A DNA stretch of 64,000 nucleotides from Halalkalibacter alkaliphilus (GCF_023555415.1 NZ_JAKRYL010000007.1:124001-188000); one strand, 5' to 3'; positions 39,661 through 48,548 are shown, counted from the stretch's first letter. Made by a program: numbers and translations. Notes: generated by a model not told the origin, from the letters alone.

Positions 39661-39834
39661 TTAGAACTTACGTTTTCTTGCTGCTTCAGATTTCTTCTTA
39701 CGCTTAACACTAGGCTTTTCATAGTGCTTACGCTTTTTAACCTCAGCCAACGTTCCTTCTTTAGAGAGTGATCTCTTGAAGCGACGAAGTGCAGCATCAA
39801 TCGATTCGTTTTTGCGAACACGAGTTTCTGCCAT
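39661..39834 (-). CDS. rpsU: 30S ribosomal protein S21
   Basis: 57 residues, standard for Bacillus S21. Starts [20 protein letters not shown] and ends with a lysine/arginine-rich helix that binds 16S rRNA near the anti-Shine-Dalgarno end. ATG at 39834 lies eight bases after GGAGGGA. A near-consensus promoter stands upstream, as expected for a highly expressed ribosomal protein gene. The longer frame upstream lacks support. Confidence 0.97.
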   Translation of the reverse strand: MAETRVRKNESIDAALRRFKRSLSKEGTLAEVKKRKHYEKPSVKRKKKSEAARKRKF

Positions 39835-39901
39835 TTTATTTCCCTCCCTCCGAAACAACCAACTCAGGACGTACATTCTATTTGAGTGCACGTCTCTTAG
39901 C

Positions 39902-39930
39902 ATTATAATACAATCATAGTAATAGGTCAA
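39902..39930 (-). promoter_or_regulatory. Strong SigA promoter of rpsU-yqeY
   Basis: Minus strand -35 TTGACC (39925-39930), 17-base spacer, -10 TATAAT (39902-39907). This is the best SigA promoter in the window. Confidence 0.85.
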
Positions 39931-39955
39931 CCGAAAATCAACAAGTTCCACTCTA

Positions 39956-40519
39956 TCATTTTGCTTTTAACCCATTTAACATTAAATCGATATAAATTTT
40001 AGATACAGCTTTCTCGTTTAGCTCTCCTTTTGGATTAAACCAGTGATAACTCCAATTCACTGCTCCAAGGATGGCTAAAGTGATAATATTGCTATGCAAA
40101 TCTTTACGGAATTCACCAGTTTCAATTCCCTTGTCAATAACACGTTTTATATTTTCTTTAAACTCATCACTTTTCTTGAATATATCTTCTAAATGGACTT
40201 CATTGAGATGCTGCATCTCACGAAAGAACACTCTTGCACTTTGTCCATGCCCTTCAATATGTTTCATAAGCATATAGACCATTTCAAAAAGCTTTTGCTC
40301 TTGAGAGGTAACTTTATTTACTATTTCCTCTTGGCTTGTTAACAAATCGTCTATATAACGAAGGTGTATTTCCATTAAAAGCTCTTCTTTACTTTTAAAA
40401 TAATAATAAAACGTTCCTTTCGTTACTCCTAGTGCTTCTACAATATCTTGGATAGACGTTTCAGTAAAACCGTTTTGTCCAAACAAGTCAACGCTCTTTT
40501 CGATTATTTTCTCTTTCAT
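39956..40519 (-). CDS. TetR-family regulator (FadR-like)
   Basis: 187 residues. The N-terminal helix-turn-helix reads [20 protein letters not shown] and then [20 protein letters not shown], a textbook TetR DNA-binding domain. The C-terminal ligand domain (from about residue 60) ends [20 protein letters not shown], resembling B. subtilis FadR (YsiA) and related acyl-CoA-sensing repressors. The gene lies 112 bases downstream of a thiolase gene on the same strand, so a role in fatty-acid degradation control is a reasonable inference. ATG at 40519 has GAGG ten bases upstream. Confidence 0.82.
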   Translation of the reverse strand: MKEKIIEKSVDLFGQNGFTETSIQDIVEALGVTKGTFYYYFKSKEELLMEIHLRYIDDLLTSQEEIVNKVTSQEQKLFEMVYMLMKHIEGHGQSARVFFREMQHLNEVHLEDIFKKSDEFKENIKRVIDKGIETGEFRKDLHSNIITLAILGAVNWSYHWFNPKGELNEKAVSKIYIDLMLNGLKAK

Positions 40520-40631
40520 GTTGTTAACGCCTCGCAATCTTCTAAAAAAAAATCATTGGAAATAGTATATCATAAATGGATTAGAGCATTATTTGGCGTT
40601 TGAGAAAACTTTGTTAAAAATATCCATGGAC

Positions 40632-41807
40632 TTATGATTCACGTTCTACTAAGATTGCAATCCCTTGGCCACCGCCAATACATGCAGTAATAAGCCCAAA
40701 TTGCTGCTTTCTTCTAGCAAGTTCATAGATTGCTTTTGTCATTAAAACAGCCCCTGTGGCTCCAAGCGGATGGCCATGAGCAATTGCCCCTCCATTTACA
40801 TTTAATTTATTAACATCAAATTGCAGTTCACGATCAACCGCTAATGTTTGCGCAGCAAAAGCTTCATTACATTCAATTAAATCTATTTGATTTAATGTCA
40901 TACGAATTCTTGCTAGTAAAGACTTCACAGCTGATACAGGACCAATCCCCATAACTTTCGGGTCTACACCACTGATAGAGGACCCACGAATAACTGCTAA
41001 AATAGACAGACCACGTTTTTCTGCCACTTCTCGTGACATAACAACAAGTGCACAAGCCCCATCATTAATGCCTGAGCTATTGCCCGCACTAACTGTGCCA
41101 CCGTGTAAGAATGCTGGAGGCAACTTAGATAAACCTTCTTTTGTCGTTTTTGGACGCGGATGCTCATCTTCAGTAAATACGAATGGTGCCCCTTTTCGAA
41201 TAGGTATAGTGATTGGGACAATTTGTTCATCAAAGTAACCTGACCTCATCGCATTAGCCATTTTTTGTTGGCTATTATAAGCGAATTCATCCTGTTCTTC
41301 GCGTGTAATTGAATATTTTTCTGCTAGAGTTTCAGCCGTTATTCCCATAGGAGGGTCACCTATGTCCTTTGGTGACAGTTGTTGTGGTCTAAATTTGGGA
41401 AGGGCATGATCGTAGCCCTTTGTAGGACGATCCATTAAGTAAGGAGCTCGACTTAAACTCTCTGTACCTCCCGCAATAAAAATATCGCCAACTCCTGCTT
41501 GGATGGCTTGTGCAGCAAGAATAACCGCATTAATGCTTGATCCACATTGTCGATCTATAGTTATTCCCGTTGTAGAAAAAGGGAAGCCTGCTTGCAAAGA
41601 TGTTAGTCTAGCGATGTTGCCTCCACCACTTGAGACATTTCCAAGTATAATATCATCGACCTCTATCGGATCAATGTTCGCTCTTTTTAATACCTCTTGT
41701 AAAACAATTGCCCCGAATTCATGTGCTTGTAATGGTGCTAATGCTCCTCCTTGTCTAGCAATAGCCGAACGAACAGCACTGACAATCACAGCATCACGTT
41801 TGCCCAT
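40632..41807 (-). CDS. Acetyl-CoA C-acyltransferase (thiolase)
   Basis: 391 residues, normal thiolase length. The nucleophilic cysteine is in TIDRQCGSSINAV (near residue 88), the general-base histidine in NVNGGAIAHGHPLGATGAV and the second catalytic cysteine in TACIGGGQG near the C-terminus. NEAFAAQ is also intact. It cleaves 3-ketoacyl-CoA to acetyl-CoA in beta-oxidation or, in reverse, condenses acetyl-CoA; the direction cannot be told from sequence. The adjacent FadR-like regulator favours degradation. No other fad genes are nearby. Confidence 0.9.
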   Translation of the reverse strand: MGKRDAVIVSAVRSAIARQGGALAPLQAHEFGAIVLQEVLKRANIDPIEVDDIILGNVSSGGGNIARLTSLQAGFPFSTTGITIDRQCGSSINAVILAAQAIQAGVGDIFIAGGTESLSRAPYLMDRPTKGYDHALPKFRPQQLSPKDIGDPPMGITAETLAEKYSITREEQDEFAYNSQQKMANAMRSGYFDEQIVPITIPIRKGAPFVFTEDEHPRPKTTKEGLSKLPPAFLHGGTVSAGNSSGINDGACALVVMSREVAEKRGLSILAVIRGSSISGVDPKVMGIGPVSAVKSLLARIRMTLNQIDLIECNEAFAAQTLAVDRELQFDVNKLNVNGGAIAHGHPLGATGAVLMTKAIYELARRKQQFGLITACIGGGQGIAILVERES

Positions 41808-42034
41808 TTATTTCCCTCCCTATAATCGTCCTATACAGTTGCAATAAATGTTCATATGTAAATGTATCTTGAAATCCCTTGTTATATGATTGTCTTTTTT
41901 ACTATACATACTGATAAAAAAGTACCTCTATTTTTTCTATATAAATTAAACTTTTCCATCAAACACTCTCTTTTTAATAATTTCTGTCATGCTTGTTCAC
42001 TTTTGTCCATAGATTGGATAGAGAGGTGATCGGA

Positions 42035-42973
42035 GTGATTAAAGAATTATTTTCGTTGTTGGCTGTATTTATTGCTTTATTCTTATTTGGGATGGTTGTA
42101 ATGAGAGCAGGACTATTTCAAATCGGACAAGCGAAATTTAAAAAAGTATTACACCGATTAACGGATTCAGCATGGAAAGGGTTAGTCGTTGGTGCGATTG
42201 CCACAGCAATCCTTCAAAGTAGTTCAGCCATCATCATCATGACTGTTGGCCTTGTGGCTACAGGACTTCTTGCCTTCCGTCACTCAATCGGTATCATTTT
42301 AGGAGCGAATATCGGGACGACTATGACAACAGAATTACTTGCTCTTGATTTGTCCATGTTAATCGTACCTCTCTTGGTAATCGGACTAGTCACTTTAGTT
42401 ATTCCTAACCAAAAAACATACTCCTTAGGATGTTTATCCTTTGGACTTGCATGCATTTTTATTGCCATGGACGGATTAGAGACATTAGCTTATCCGCTAT
42501 CATCGATCCCCTCCATTCATTCATTTTTTGATTTAACAAATGAACATCAACTAGTTGGCATTGGAATCGGGACGGTTCTGACCGCTATCATTCAGTCAAG
42601 TACAGCGACCACAGCTATTGCAATGGGATTTATGACAGACAATGTATTAAACCTTCCAGCTGGTATCGCTATTATGTTAGGGGCCAATATCGGTACGTGT
42701 GTTACAGCATACTTAGCTAGCATTGGTTCAGGGCGCAGTGCAAAGCTTGTTGCTTACGCAAATATTTGGCTAAATGTGTTTGGTGTTCTTTTTTTCTTTC
42801 CCCTTATAGGATGGTTAAGTACATTAGCAAGCAGCCTTACTCCGATACCAATGATGCAGCTTGCCCATGCTAGCCTTATCTTTAATGTGATTTGCTCAAT
42901 CATTTTGTTACCTTTTGTAACGTATTTTTCAAAGTTTGTAGAGTGGTTACACGCAGATAAGGTAAATGCTTGA
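42035..42973 (+). CDS. yqeW: Na/Pi-cotransporter family protein (YqeW-like)
   Basis: 312-residue membrane protein with about eight hydrophobic segments. The inverted-repeat signature of the NptA/SLC34 family is clear: TAILQSSSAIIIMTVG with GANIGTTMTTE in the first half, and TAIIQSSTATTAIAMG with GANIGTCVTAYLAS in the second. It probably imports phosphate with sodium; substrate is inferred from the family. GTG at 42035 lies after GAGAGGTGAT; the earlier start at 41993 has no site. B. subtilis yqeW occupies a similar place near yqeY and mtaB. It lacks the PhoU-like C-terminal domain of longer members. Confidence 0.88.
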   Translation: MIKELFSLLAVFIALFLFGMVVMRAGLFQIGQAKFKKVLHRLTDSAWKGLVVGAIATAILQSSSAIIIMTVGLVATGLLAFRHSIGIILGANIGTTMTTELLALDLSMLIVPLLVIGLVTLVIPNQKTYSLGCLSFGLACIFIAMDGLETLAYPLSSIPSIHSFFDLTNEHQLVGIGIGTVLTAIIQSSTATTAIAMGFMTDNVLNLPAGIAIMLGANIGTCVTAYLASIGSGRSAKLVAYANIWLNVFGVLFFFPLIGWLSTLASSLTPIPMMQLAHASLIFNVICSIILLPFVTYFSKFVEWLHADKVNA

Positions 42974-43037
42974 AGAGGAAGAGAAAGGTATCCGCTAACA
43001 GTATTGAGGGAAAAAAAGTCGGTCAAGTGCAATGTGT

Positions 43038-43140
43038 AGCCGTTGCCTTGGTGTTAGAAGTGCTCTCACACCTATAAAAGCCTTCTATGAGTTGATTTCT
43101 CATAGAAGGCGCGCAACGTGCTGAACCGTCGCTACTAGGA
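43038..43140. repeat. Dispersed stem-loop repeat, diverged copy 3
   Basis: A perfect 12-bp inner hairpin (GCCTTCTATGAG/CTCATAGAAGGC, 43080-43110) followed by GCGCAACGTGCTGAACCGTC-GCT, which resembles the GTGCAGCGTGCCGAGCC block of the 46342 copies. The other outer block is less well kept. It lies between two convergent genes, like copies 1 and 5. Confidence 0.5.
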
Positions 43141-43200
43141 ACTTAGGTTGTTATTTATCCTTTATTAATGGCTTCACTATTATCAGGACCTTTTTGTCAT

Positions 43201-43854
43201 TTAGTTTTGATAAGATTGTGAACTGTAAGACATATCTTGGCTAGATTGTCCTTGACCTTGTTGGTTTTGCATTTGTTGTAACTTTTGCAGCTCTTGTTGC
43301 TGTTGCTGTTGACTTTGAGTTTGCTGTTGGAGTTGTTGTTGGGATTGATTGATTTGCTGAGCCATTTGATTCAATACATTAATGGATTGAATAGATTGAC
43401 TTACATTCCCTAACATTTGTGTTGCTTGTTGGATAGATTGCTGAAGGTCTTGAAATGTTTTCTGTTGTTGTTGTTGAGCTTGATTGCTAATTTGTTGTAA
43501 TTGTTGTAATAATTGATTTGTTTGTTGTTGGTCTTGTCCTGAAGTCATCATTGAGTTAGCTTGCTGCTGCGTTGATTGAAGCTGGCTAAGTGTAGACTGC
43601 ATCGTTTCTAACTGTCCTTTAAGTGGATCTAACTCTACTCCAATTTCCTCCTCAGCTTCCTCCGTTACATGCTCAATGATATCTTTTGCGTCTTTTTCCA
43701 TTGCAAACTCCTCCTTAAATGATTCATAATCATAATTTGTCGCATCTGTTCGACCAACATAGACAGGTGCTGGCGCTGGTTCAGGTTTTGCTCTAAAAAA
43801 ATATGCAAGTGCACCTACTATGGCAACAAGCACAAAAACAATGAAGAATAACAT
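43201..43854 (-). CDS. Glutamine-rich membrane-anchored protein, unknown
   Basis: 217 residues; family not recognised. A single N-terminal transmembrane helix (FFIVFVLVAIVGALAYFF) is followed by a Pro/Ala segment (KPEPAPAPVYVGR), an acidic part (EHVTEEAEEEIGVELDP) and a long Gln-rich region with coiled-coil character to the C-terminus. Such a layout suggests a surface-exposed rod or a membrane-linked scaffold. The start is unclear: ATG at 43854 is 16 bases from GGAGGTG. The in-frame ATC (43863) or ATT (43869) would be better spaced. It is a lone gene next to gbsR. Confidence 0.65.
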   Translation of the reverse strand: MLFFIVFVLVAIVGALAYFFRAKPEPAPAPVYVGRTDATNYDYESFKEEFAMEKDAKDIIEHVTEEAEEEIGVELDPLKGQLETMQSTLSQLQSTQQQANSMMTSGQDQQQTNQLLQQLQQISNQAQQQQQKTFQDLQQSIQQATQMLGNVSQSIQSINVLNQMAQQINQSQQQLQQQTQSQQQQQQELQKLQQMQNQQGQGQSSQDMSYSSQSYQN

Positions 43855-44030
43855 TCCATCGATGGTAATGCACCTCCGCTTTTCTTGCCCGGTGCCCCAA
43901 ACCTTTTGTTCAGGACAAAAGTTATTATGATCTAGATCCCTTTTGAATATTTAGAAAGGGGCATTCCAAAATTAGGAGTTAACATAAAGACGTGTGACGA
44001 TCAGATCCATTAAAGAAATTCTAAACAAAA

Positions 44031-44588
44031 CTATTCTTTTTTTTCATTAGGTACAGGAAAAGTCTTGAATATTTCCCCATTTCTTATCCCCTCAACAAGG
44101 GATAATAACCAATTGTAATAAGGTTTAGATTTCTCTAAAAGGTGATAAATATCTTCTGCTTCTTGTTTACATGAATCTGAAACATCGGTAGAATTGAGGA
44201 TTTTTGAAAGAACTTTTTGTGACTGATCAATAGCTACTAAGTTTAAGTTTACTTCTCTTTCCCATTTTTTCGTGAAAAATTTATTAAAAAATTGGAAGAA
44301 ATCCTTTTCTGCTACATAAGTATGCTTTCGATTTCCACGTTGAAACGTTTTTTTTACGATATCATACTCTTGTAACTTCTTTACTCCCGTACTCATACTC
44401 GGTTTACTCATACCTAGTTCCTCACGCATAGCATCAAGTGTCATGTTATCCTCAAAGTACATTGTTCCGTAAAGAATTCCTACACTTCTAGTTACTCCAT
44501 ATAAATCCATTGTTTCAGCTAGAGAATCAATCACTAAATCCTTTGCTTTATTTATAGTAGCAATAGCTTCTTCATCCTTTTTACTCAC
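44031..44588 (-). CDS. gbsR: GbsR-type choline-sensing repressor
   Basis: 185 residues; winged-helix (MarR-related) regulator. The DNA-binding part includes YGVTRSVGILYGTMYFEDNM, then LDAMREELGMSKPSMSTGVKKLQ and VKKTFQRGNRKHTYVAEKDF. In B. subtilis GbsR represses gbsAB and the choline importer opuB, and choline relieves repression. It is divergent from gbsA, in keeping with that role. Start is GTG at 44588 behind GGAGGTGGGAAT. The shared 256-base intergenic region holds the gbsA promoter and a palindrome. Confidence 0.92.
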   Translation of the reverse strand: MSKKDEEAIATINKAKDLVIDSLAETMDLYGVTRSVGILYGTMYFEDNMTLDAMREELGMSKPSMSTGVKKLQEYDIVKKTFQRGNRKHTYVAEKDFFQFFNKFFTKKWEREVNLNLVAIDQSQKVLSKILNSTDVSDSCKQEAEDIYHLLEKSKPYYNWLLSLVEGIRNGEIFKTFPVPNEKKE

Positions 44589-44761
44589 ATTCCCACCTCC
44601 TCCAAATTAAGTATATTAATTTTATTTCTTATTAATTTAATGTTACTTAAATATTAAAATATGTCAAAAAGAAATCCTAGAATAATTTCTTGGGAGTAAG
44701 CAAATCAATGATTACACCAAGGATTCCCTTACAATTGATTTTTATTTAAAAAAATTTCCTT

Positions 44762-44790
44762 TTGACAGCTTTTCATGACGATGTTAAATT
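44762..44790 (+). promoter_or_regulatory. SigA-type promoter of gbsA
   Basis: -35 TTGACA (44762-44767), 17-base spacer, -10 TAAATT (44785-44790). It lies 70 bases upstream of the gbsA start. Confidence 0.7.
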
Positions 44791-44805
44791 AAAATTATTC
44801 AAAAC

Positions 44806-44832
44806 GTTAAATTTTTTCTTAACTAATTTAAC
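44806..44832 (+). promoter_or_regulatory. Candidate GbsR operator
   Basis: Perfect inverted repeat GTTAAATT (44806-44813) and AATTTAAC (44825-44832), downstream of the gbsA -10 element, where a repressor could act as a road block. B. subtilis GbsR is reported to bind an inverted repeat downstream of its gbsA promoter. The exact site sequence was not compared. Confidence 0.5.
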
Positions 44833-44859
44833 AAATTTAATGAATTGGAGGCGATATAC

Positions 44860-46332
44860 GTGACAATCAAACGTATGTATATTGATGGCCAATGGATTGA
44901 ATCTCATACTGGCAATACTCGAGACATTATTAATCCATTTAATCAGGAAGTTATTGCAACTGTGACAGAAGGTGATAAAAAAGATTCACAATTAGCTATC
45001 CAAGCTGCCCGAACAGCTTTTGATAAAGGAGAATGGTCAACAACACCTGCTAACGAGCGAGGGGAGATTGTTCAAAAAATTGCTGAGCTCATTCGCCGAG
45101 ATAAAGAAGAATTAGCTAGGCTAGAATCATTAGATACAGGGAAAACAATCATCGAAAGCCATGCAGATATGGATGACATTGCAAATGTATTCCAATATTT
45201 TGCTGGACTTGCTGATAAAAATGGTGGAGAAGTCATTCAAGCGCCAATTCCTGATTCCGAAAGCCGTGTAGTACGTGAGCCAATTGGTGTTTGTGGCCAA
45301 ATTAGTCCATGGAACTACCCACTACTACAAGCGTCATGGAAATTAGCTCCTGCACTAGCAACTGGAAACACACTAATTGCAAAACCAAGTGAAATTACAC
45401 CACTTACTACAATTAAAGTGTTCGAATTAATGGAGGAAGCTGGTGTTCCAAAAGGTGTTGCAAACCTTGTACTCGGACCAGGCAACACTGTAGGTGCTGA
45501 GTTATCTACTAGTCTGGATGTAGATTTAATTTCTTTCACAGGCGGAATTGAAACAGGAAAAAAAATTATGCAGGCTGCTAGTGGGAATGTAAAGAAGATC
45601 GCCCTTGAATTAGGTGGAAAGAATCCAAATATCGTCTTTGCTGATGCTGATTTTGATACAGCTGTTGACCAAGCATTAAATGCTGTCTTTTTCCATGCAG
45701 GTCAAGTATGTTCTGCTGGGTCTCGCTTATTAGTAGAAGATAGTATTCACGATCGTTTTGTAGAAGCGGTCATCGAACAAGCGGGTAGGATTAAATTAGG
45801 AAATGGGTTTGTAGAAGGTACTCAAAGTGGACCACTCATTTCAGCCCAACACCGCGATAAAGTAGAAAGTTATGTAGAAATTGGTAAACAAGAAGGAGCA
45901 GAACTTGTTCTTGGCGGAAAACGTCCGGATGATCCTGAGTTACAAGACGGCTTTTTCTATGAACCTACTATTTTTGTAAACTGTACGTCTGACATGAGAA
46001 TTGTACAAGAAGAGGTATTCGGACCGGTCTTGACAATTGAGAAATTCTCGACTACTGAAGAAGTCATTGAAAAAGCGAATGACACAATTTACGGCTTAGC
46101 AGGTGCTGTATGGTCAACTGACATTGAAAAAGCAGAAACAGTAGCATCAAAATTACGTATGGGGACAGTTTGGATTAACGATTTCCACCCATACTTTGCA
46201 CAAGCTCCTTGGGGTGGATTCAAGCAATCAGGCTTTGGCCGTGAATTAGGCCACATGGGACTAGAGGAATATACAGAAGTAAAACACATCTTCCGCAACA
46301 AAAAACCACAACCAACCGGATGGTTTGTGTAA
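44860..46332 (+). CDS. gbsA: Betaine-aldehyde dehydrogenase
   Basis: 490 residues; NAD-dependent enzyme that oxidises betaine aldehyde to the osmoprotectant glycine betaine. Aldehyde dehydrogenase motifs: ISPWNYPLLQASWKLAPALA, IAKPSEITP, SFTGGIETGKKI, ELGGKNPNIV with the general-base Glu, and GQVCSAGSR with the catalytic Cys. WINDFHPYFAQAPWGGFKQS near the C-terminus is typical of the betaine-aldehyde branch. GTG at 44860 lies eight bases after GGAGG; the TTG in frame at 44845 is part of that site. It pairs with gbsB and is divergent from gbsR. Confidence 0.95.
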   Translation: MTIKRMYIDGQWIESHTGNTRDIINPFNQEVIATVTEGDKKDSQLAIQAARTAFDKGEWSTTPANERGEIVQKIAELIRRDKEELARLESLDTGKTIIESHADMDDIANVFQYFAGLADKNGGEVIQAPIPDSESRVVREPIGVCGQISPWNYPLLQASWKLAPALATGNTLIAKPSEITPLTTIKVFELMEEAGVPKGVANLVLGPGNTVGAELSTSLDVDLISFTGGIETGKKIMQAASGNVKKIALELGGKNPNIVFADADFDTAVDQALNAVFFHAGQVCSAGSRLLVEDSIHDRFVEAVIEQAGRIKLGNGFVEGTQSGPLISAQHRDKVESYVEIGKQEGAELVLGGKRPDDPELQDGFFYEPTIFVNCTSDMRIVQEEVFGPVLTIEKFSTTEEVIEKANDTIYGLAGAVWSTDIEKAETVASKLRMGTVWINDFHPYFAQAPWGGFKQSGFGRELGHMGLEEYTEVKHIFRNKKPQPTGWFV

Positions 46333-46341
46333 ACATAAAAG

Positions 46342-46733
46342 GTCGGTTTTTGACCTTTTATGTTTACACAGGGGTGCGCGGAGCCGCTGCTTTCTTTTGA
46401 GTCATTAAGAGTGCTCTTCTCCTAATGACGTGCAGCATGCCGAGCCACCCCCACTTTCCAAAGTCGGTTTTTGACCTTTTATGTTTACACAGGGGTGCGC
46501 GGAGCCGCTGCTTTCTTTTGAGTCATTAGGAGTGCTCTTCTCCTAATGACGTGCAGCGTGCCGAGCCACCCCCACTTTCCAAAGTCGGTTTTTGACCTTT
46601 TATGTTTACACAGGGGTGCGCGGAGCCGCTGCTTTGTTTTGAGTCATTAGGAGTGCTCTTCTCCTAATGACGTGCAGCGTGCGGAGCCACCCCCACTTTC
46701 CAAAGTCGGTTTTTGACCTTTTTGGTTTACACT
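46342..46733. repeat. 121-bp unit in three tandem copies plus a partial fourth
   Basis: Units start with GTCGGTTTTTGACC at 46342, 46463 and 46584, and a partial one at 46705: an exact period of 121. Each unit has a hairpin tip (AAAGGTC/GACCTTT), a block GGGGTGCGCGGAGCCGCTGC, an inner 11-bp hairpin (GTCATTAGGAG/CTCCTAATGAC) and GTGCAGCGTGCCGAGCCACC-CCC. The copies differ at only a few bases. The unit is a member of the dispersed stem-loop family. It fills the gbsA-gbsB gap. Confidence 0.92.
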
Positions 46734-46766
46734 TAAACAATCTATTAATTCTAGGAGGAATATATA

Positions 46767-47975
46767 ATGAGCTTAAACATGAAAGTAGAACACATGATGA
46801 AATTCCACACTTTTGAGGTTCCAACTGCAATCAAACACGGAATCGGTTCGATTAAACATGTTGGTGATGAAGTAAAGAATCTTGGTGTATCAAAAGCCTT
46901 GCTTGTAACTGACCCTGGAATTTACAATGCAGGAGTTGCAAATCCAGTTGTCGAAAGCCTTCAAGCGGCTGGCATTGAAGTTGTATTGTTCGATAAAGTC
47001 GTTCCAAATCCACCAGTACGTTTAGTAAATGAAGGTTCAGCAGTCTATAAAGCAGAGGGTTGCGACGGACTTGTAGCTGTAGGTGGAGGAAGCTCTATGG
47101 ATACTGCAAAGGCCATTGGTGTTGAAGCTACACATGAAGGATCTGTTCTTGATTATGAAGCAGCTGAAGGGAAAAAGCCGCTTGAAAATAGAATTCCTCC
47201 ATTAACTACAATTCCTACAACCGCAGGAACTGGTTCAGAAGTTACTCAGTGGGCTGTAATTACAGATGAAGAGCGTGAATTTAAGTTTAATACAGGTGGA
47301 CCTTTAATTGCTGCTCATCTAACAATTTTAGATCCTGAACTACATGTTTCTATGCCTCCACATGTAACAGCTATGACTGGTGTAGATGCTCTAGCACATG
47401 CAATTGAGTGTTACACAATGAAATTTGCACAACCTGTAACAGATGCAGTAGCATTACTTGCTATGGAATACGTTGCTAAATACATCCGACGTGCGTATGC
47501 TGATGGCACAGATTTAGAAGCGCGTTACGGAATGGCTCAAGCTGCTATGCTAGCTGGACTTTCTTATGGAAGTGAATCAGCTGGTGCCGCTCATGCAATG
47601 AGTCAAACGCTTGGTGGAATCATCCCCATTGCACACGGTCAAGCAGTAGCTGCGATGATGGGACCAGTAATGGAGTACAACTGGAAAGGTGCACCTGAGC
47701 GTTTTGCACGTGTTGCGAAAGCTGTAGGTATTAACACACACAACATGTCAACAGAAGAAGCTGCAAAAGCAGGTGTAAACTGGGTGTATGAACTAGTTGA
47801 AGATTTAGATATCCCAACGCTCAAAGAGCAAGGTGTTTCTCCTGATATGACTGAACATCTCGCTAAAGAAGCCATGAATGATCCACAAACATTTGGTAAC
47901 CCTCGTGACCTTAGCGAGAAAGATTACATTTGGATCTACAACCGTTGCTTTAACAAAGTTCCTAAAACCCTTTAA
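46767..47975 (+). CDS. gbsB: Choline dehydrogenase (type III alcohol dehydrogenase)
   Basis: 402 residues; iron-containing (group III) NAD-dependent alcohol dehydrogenase. In this context it is GbsB, which oxidises choline to betaine aldehyde, the substrate of GbsA. The NAD-binding motif is VAVGGGSSMDTAKAIG (near residue 96). Metal ligands lie in TGVDALAHAIECYT and AHAMSQTLGGIIPIAHGQAV. ATG at 46767 follows TAGGAGGAATAT. It is 434 bases from gbsA, unusually far for this operon, because of the tandem repeats in between; a weak promoter of its own cannot be excluded. Confidence 0.93.
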   Translation: MSLNMKVEHMMKFHTFEVPTAIKHGIGSIKHVGDEVKNLGVSKALLVTDPGIYNAGVANPVVESLQAAGIEVVLFDKVVPNPPVRLVNEGSAVYKAEGCDGLVAVGGGSSMDTAKAIGVEATHEGSVLDYEAAEGKKPLENRIPPLTTIPTTAGTGSEVTQWAVITDEEREFKFNTGGPLIAAHLTILDPELHVSMPPHVTAMTGVDALAHAIECYTMKFAQPVTDAVALLAMEYVAKYIRRAYADGTDLEARYGMAQAAMLAGLSYGSESAGAAHAMSQTLGGIIPIAHGQAVAAMMGPVMEYNWKGAPERFARVAKAVGINTHNMSTEEAAKAGVNWVYELVEDLDIPTLKEQGVSPDMTEHLAKEAMNDPQTFGNPRDLSEKDYIWIYNRCFNKVPKTL

Positions 47976-48017
47976 TCTTATACAAACAAATTATTATCAA
48001 CTCCCCCGTTAAACAAG

Positions 48018-48050
48018 AGAAGCCACTTAGCCGAATGCTAAGTGGCTTCT
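48018..48050 (+). terminator. Terminator of gbsB
   Basis: AGAAGCCACTTAG pairs with CTAAGTGGCTTCT and is followed by TATCT, 42 bases beyond the gbsB stop. Confidence 0.85.
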
Positions 48051-48146
48051 TATCTGCATGAAAATTTATATGGTTTTCATCACTATAAAAAGAATGAAGA
48101 ATTTATAACAAGGGAAAAGTACGAATACACACCAAGGAGGTTGATT

Positions 48147-48503
48147 ATGGCTCAACAGTTACATGAATTATCAGAGTGGTTCGAATCGCATAAAGGAGAG
48201 ACATTGCTCATTCGAAAGAACGAGTTATCTACGGGTTTGCAGCAGATTTTTGATATTGATCAAGTCACTTTGCAACTTGATCATATTTCTGTTGTAAAAA
48301 ACGATTCAAATATTGATGATTATATTCCGAGTCAGGAACTTGTTCTACATGGTGAAGGAAGCATTAAAAGTGCAGAAGGAATGAAAGACCTACCACAAAA
48401 CGCTTATGAAATACCCCTTTTTGGCAGAATAGTTACTACAAAAGAAGCTAACGGATTAAAACTAGAAACCGAAAAAGCATTATATGAAATTTACCCTAAT
48501 TAA
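48147..48503 (+). CDS. Unknown 118-residue protein
   Basis: Not recognised. A soluble, acidic protein with a mixed alpha/beta look: an N-terminal helix (QQLHELSEWFESHKGETLLI), a middle stretch (DQVTLQLDHISVVKNDSNID) and a C-terminal part with IVTTKEANGLKLETEKALYE. No signal peptide, membrane helix or cysteine. ATG at 48147 follows CCAAGGAGGTTGATT, an excellent ribosome binding site, which makes this a real gene. It is transcribed alone between gbsB and a strong palindrome at 48505. No function can be assigned. Confidence 0.7.
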   Translation: MAQQLHELSEWFESHKGETLLIRKNELSTGLQQIFDIDQVTLQLDHISVVKNDSNIDDYIPSQELVLHGEGSIKSAEGMKDLPQNAYEIPLFGRIVTTKEANGLKLETEKALYEIYPN

Positions 48504-48504
48504 A

Positions 48505-48548
48505 GAGGCAGTATAAAAGGTCCGTTCTTTGACCTTTTATACTGCCTC
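48505..48548. terminator. 18-bp perfect palindrome after the unknown gene
   Basis: GAGGCAGTATAAAAGGTC pairs perfectly with its complement around the loop CGTTCTTT, starting one base after the stop codon. No T run follows on the plus strand. The tip resembles those at 14704 and 46342. It borders repeat copy 5. Confidence 0.7.

Noticed and set aside
46342-46733. CRISPR-like array
   Set aside because: The repeats are directly adjacent with a 121-base period, have no unique spacers, and no cas genes are near.
46606-46830. 74-codon minus-strand reading frame over the tandem repeats
   Set aside because: It reads through repeat DNA and the gbsB start in antisense; an artefact of the repeats.
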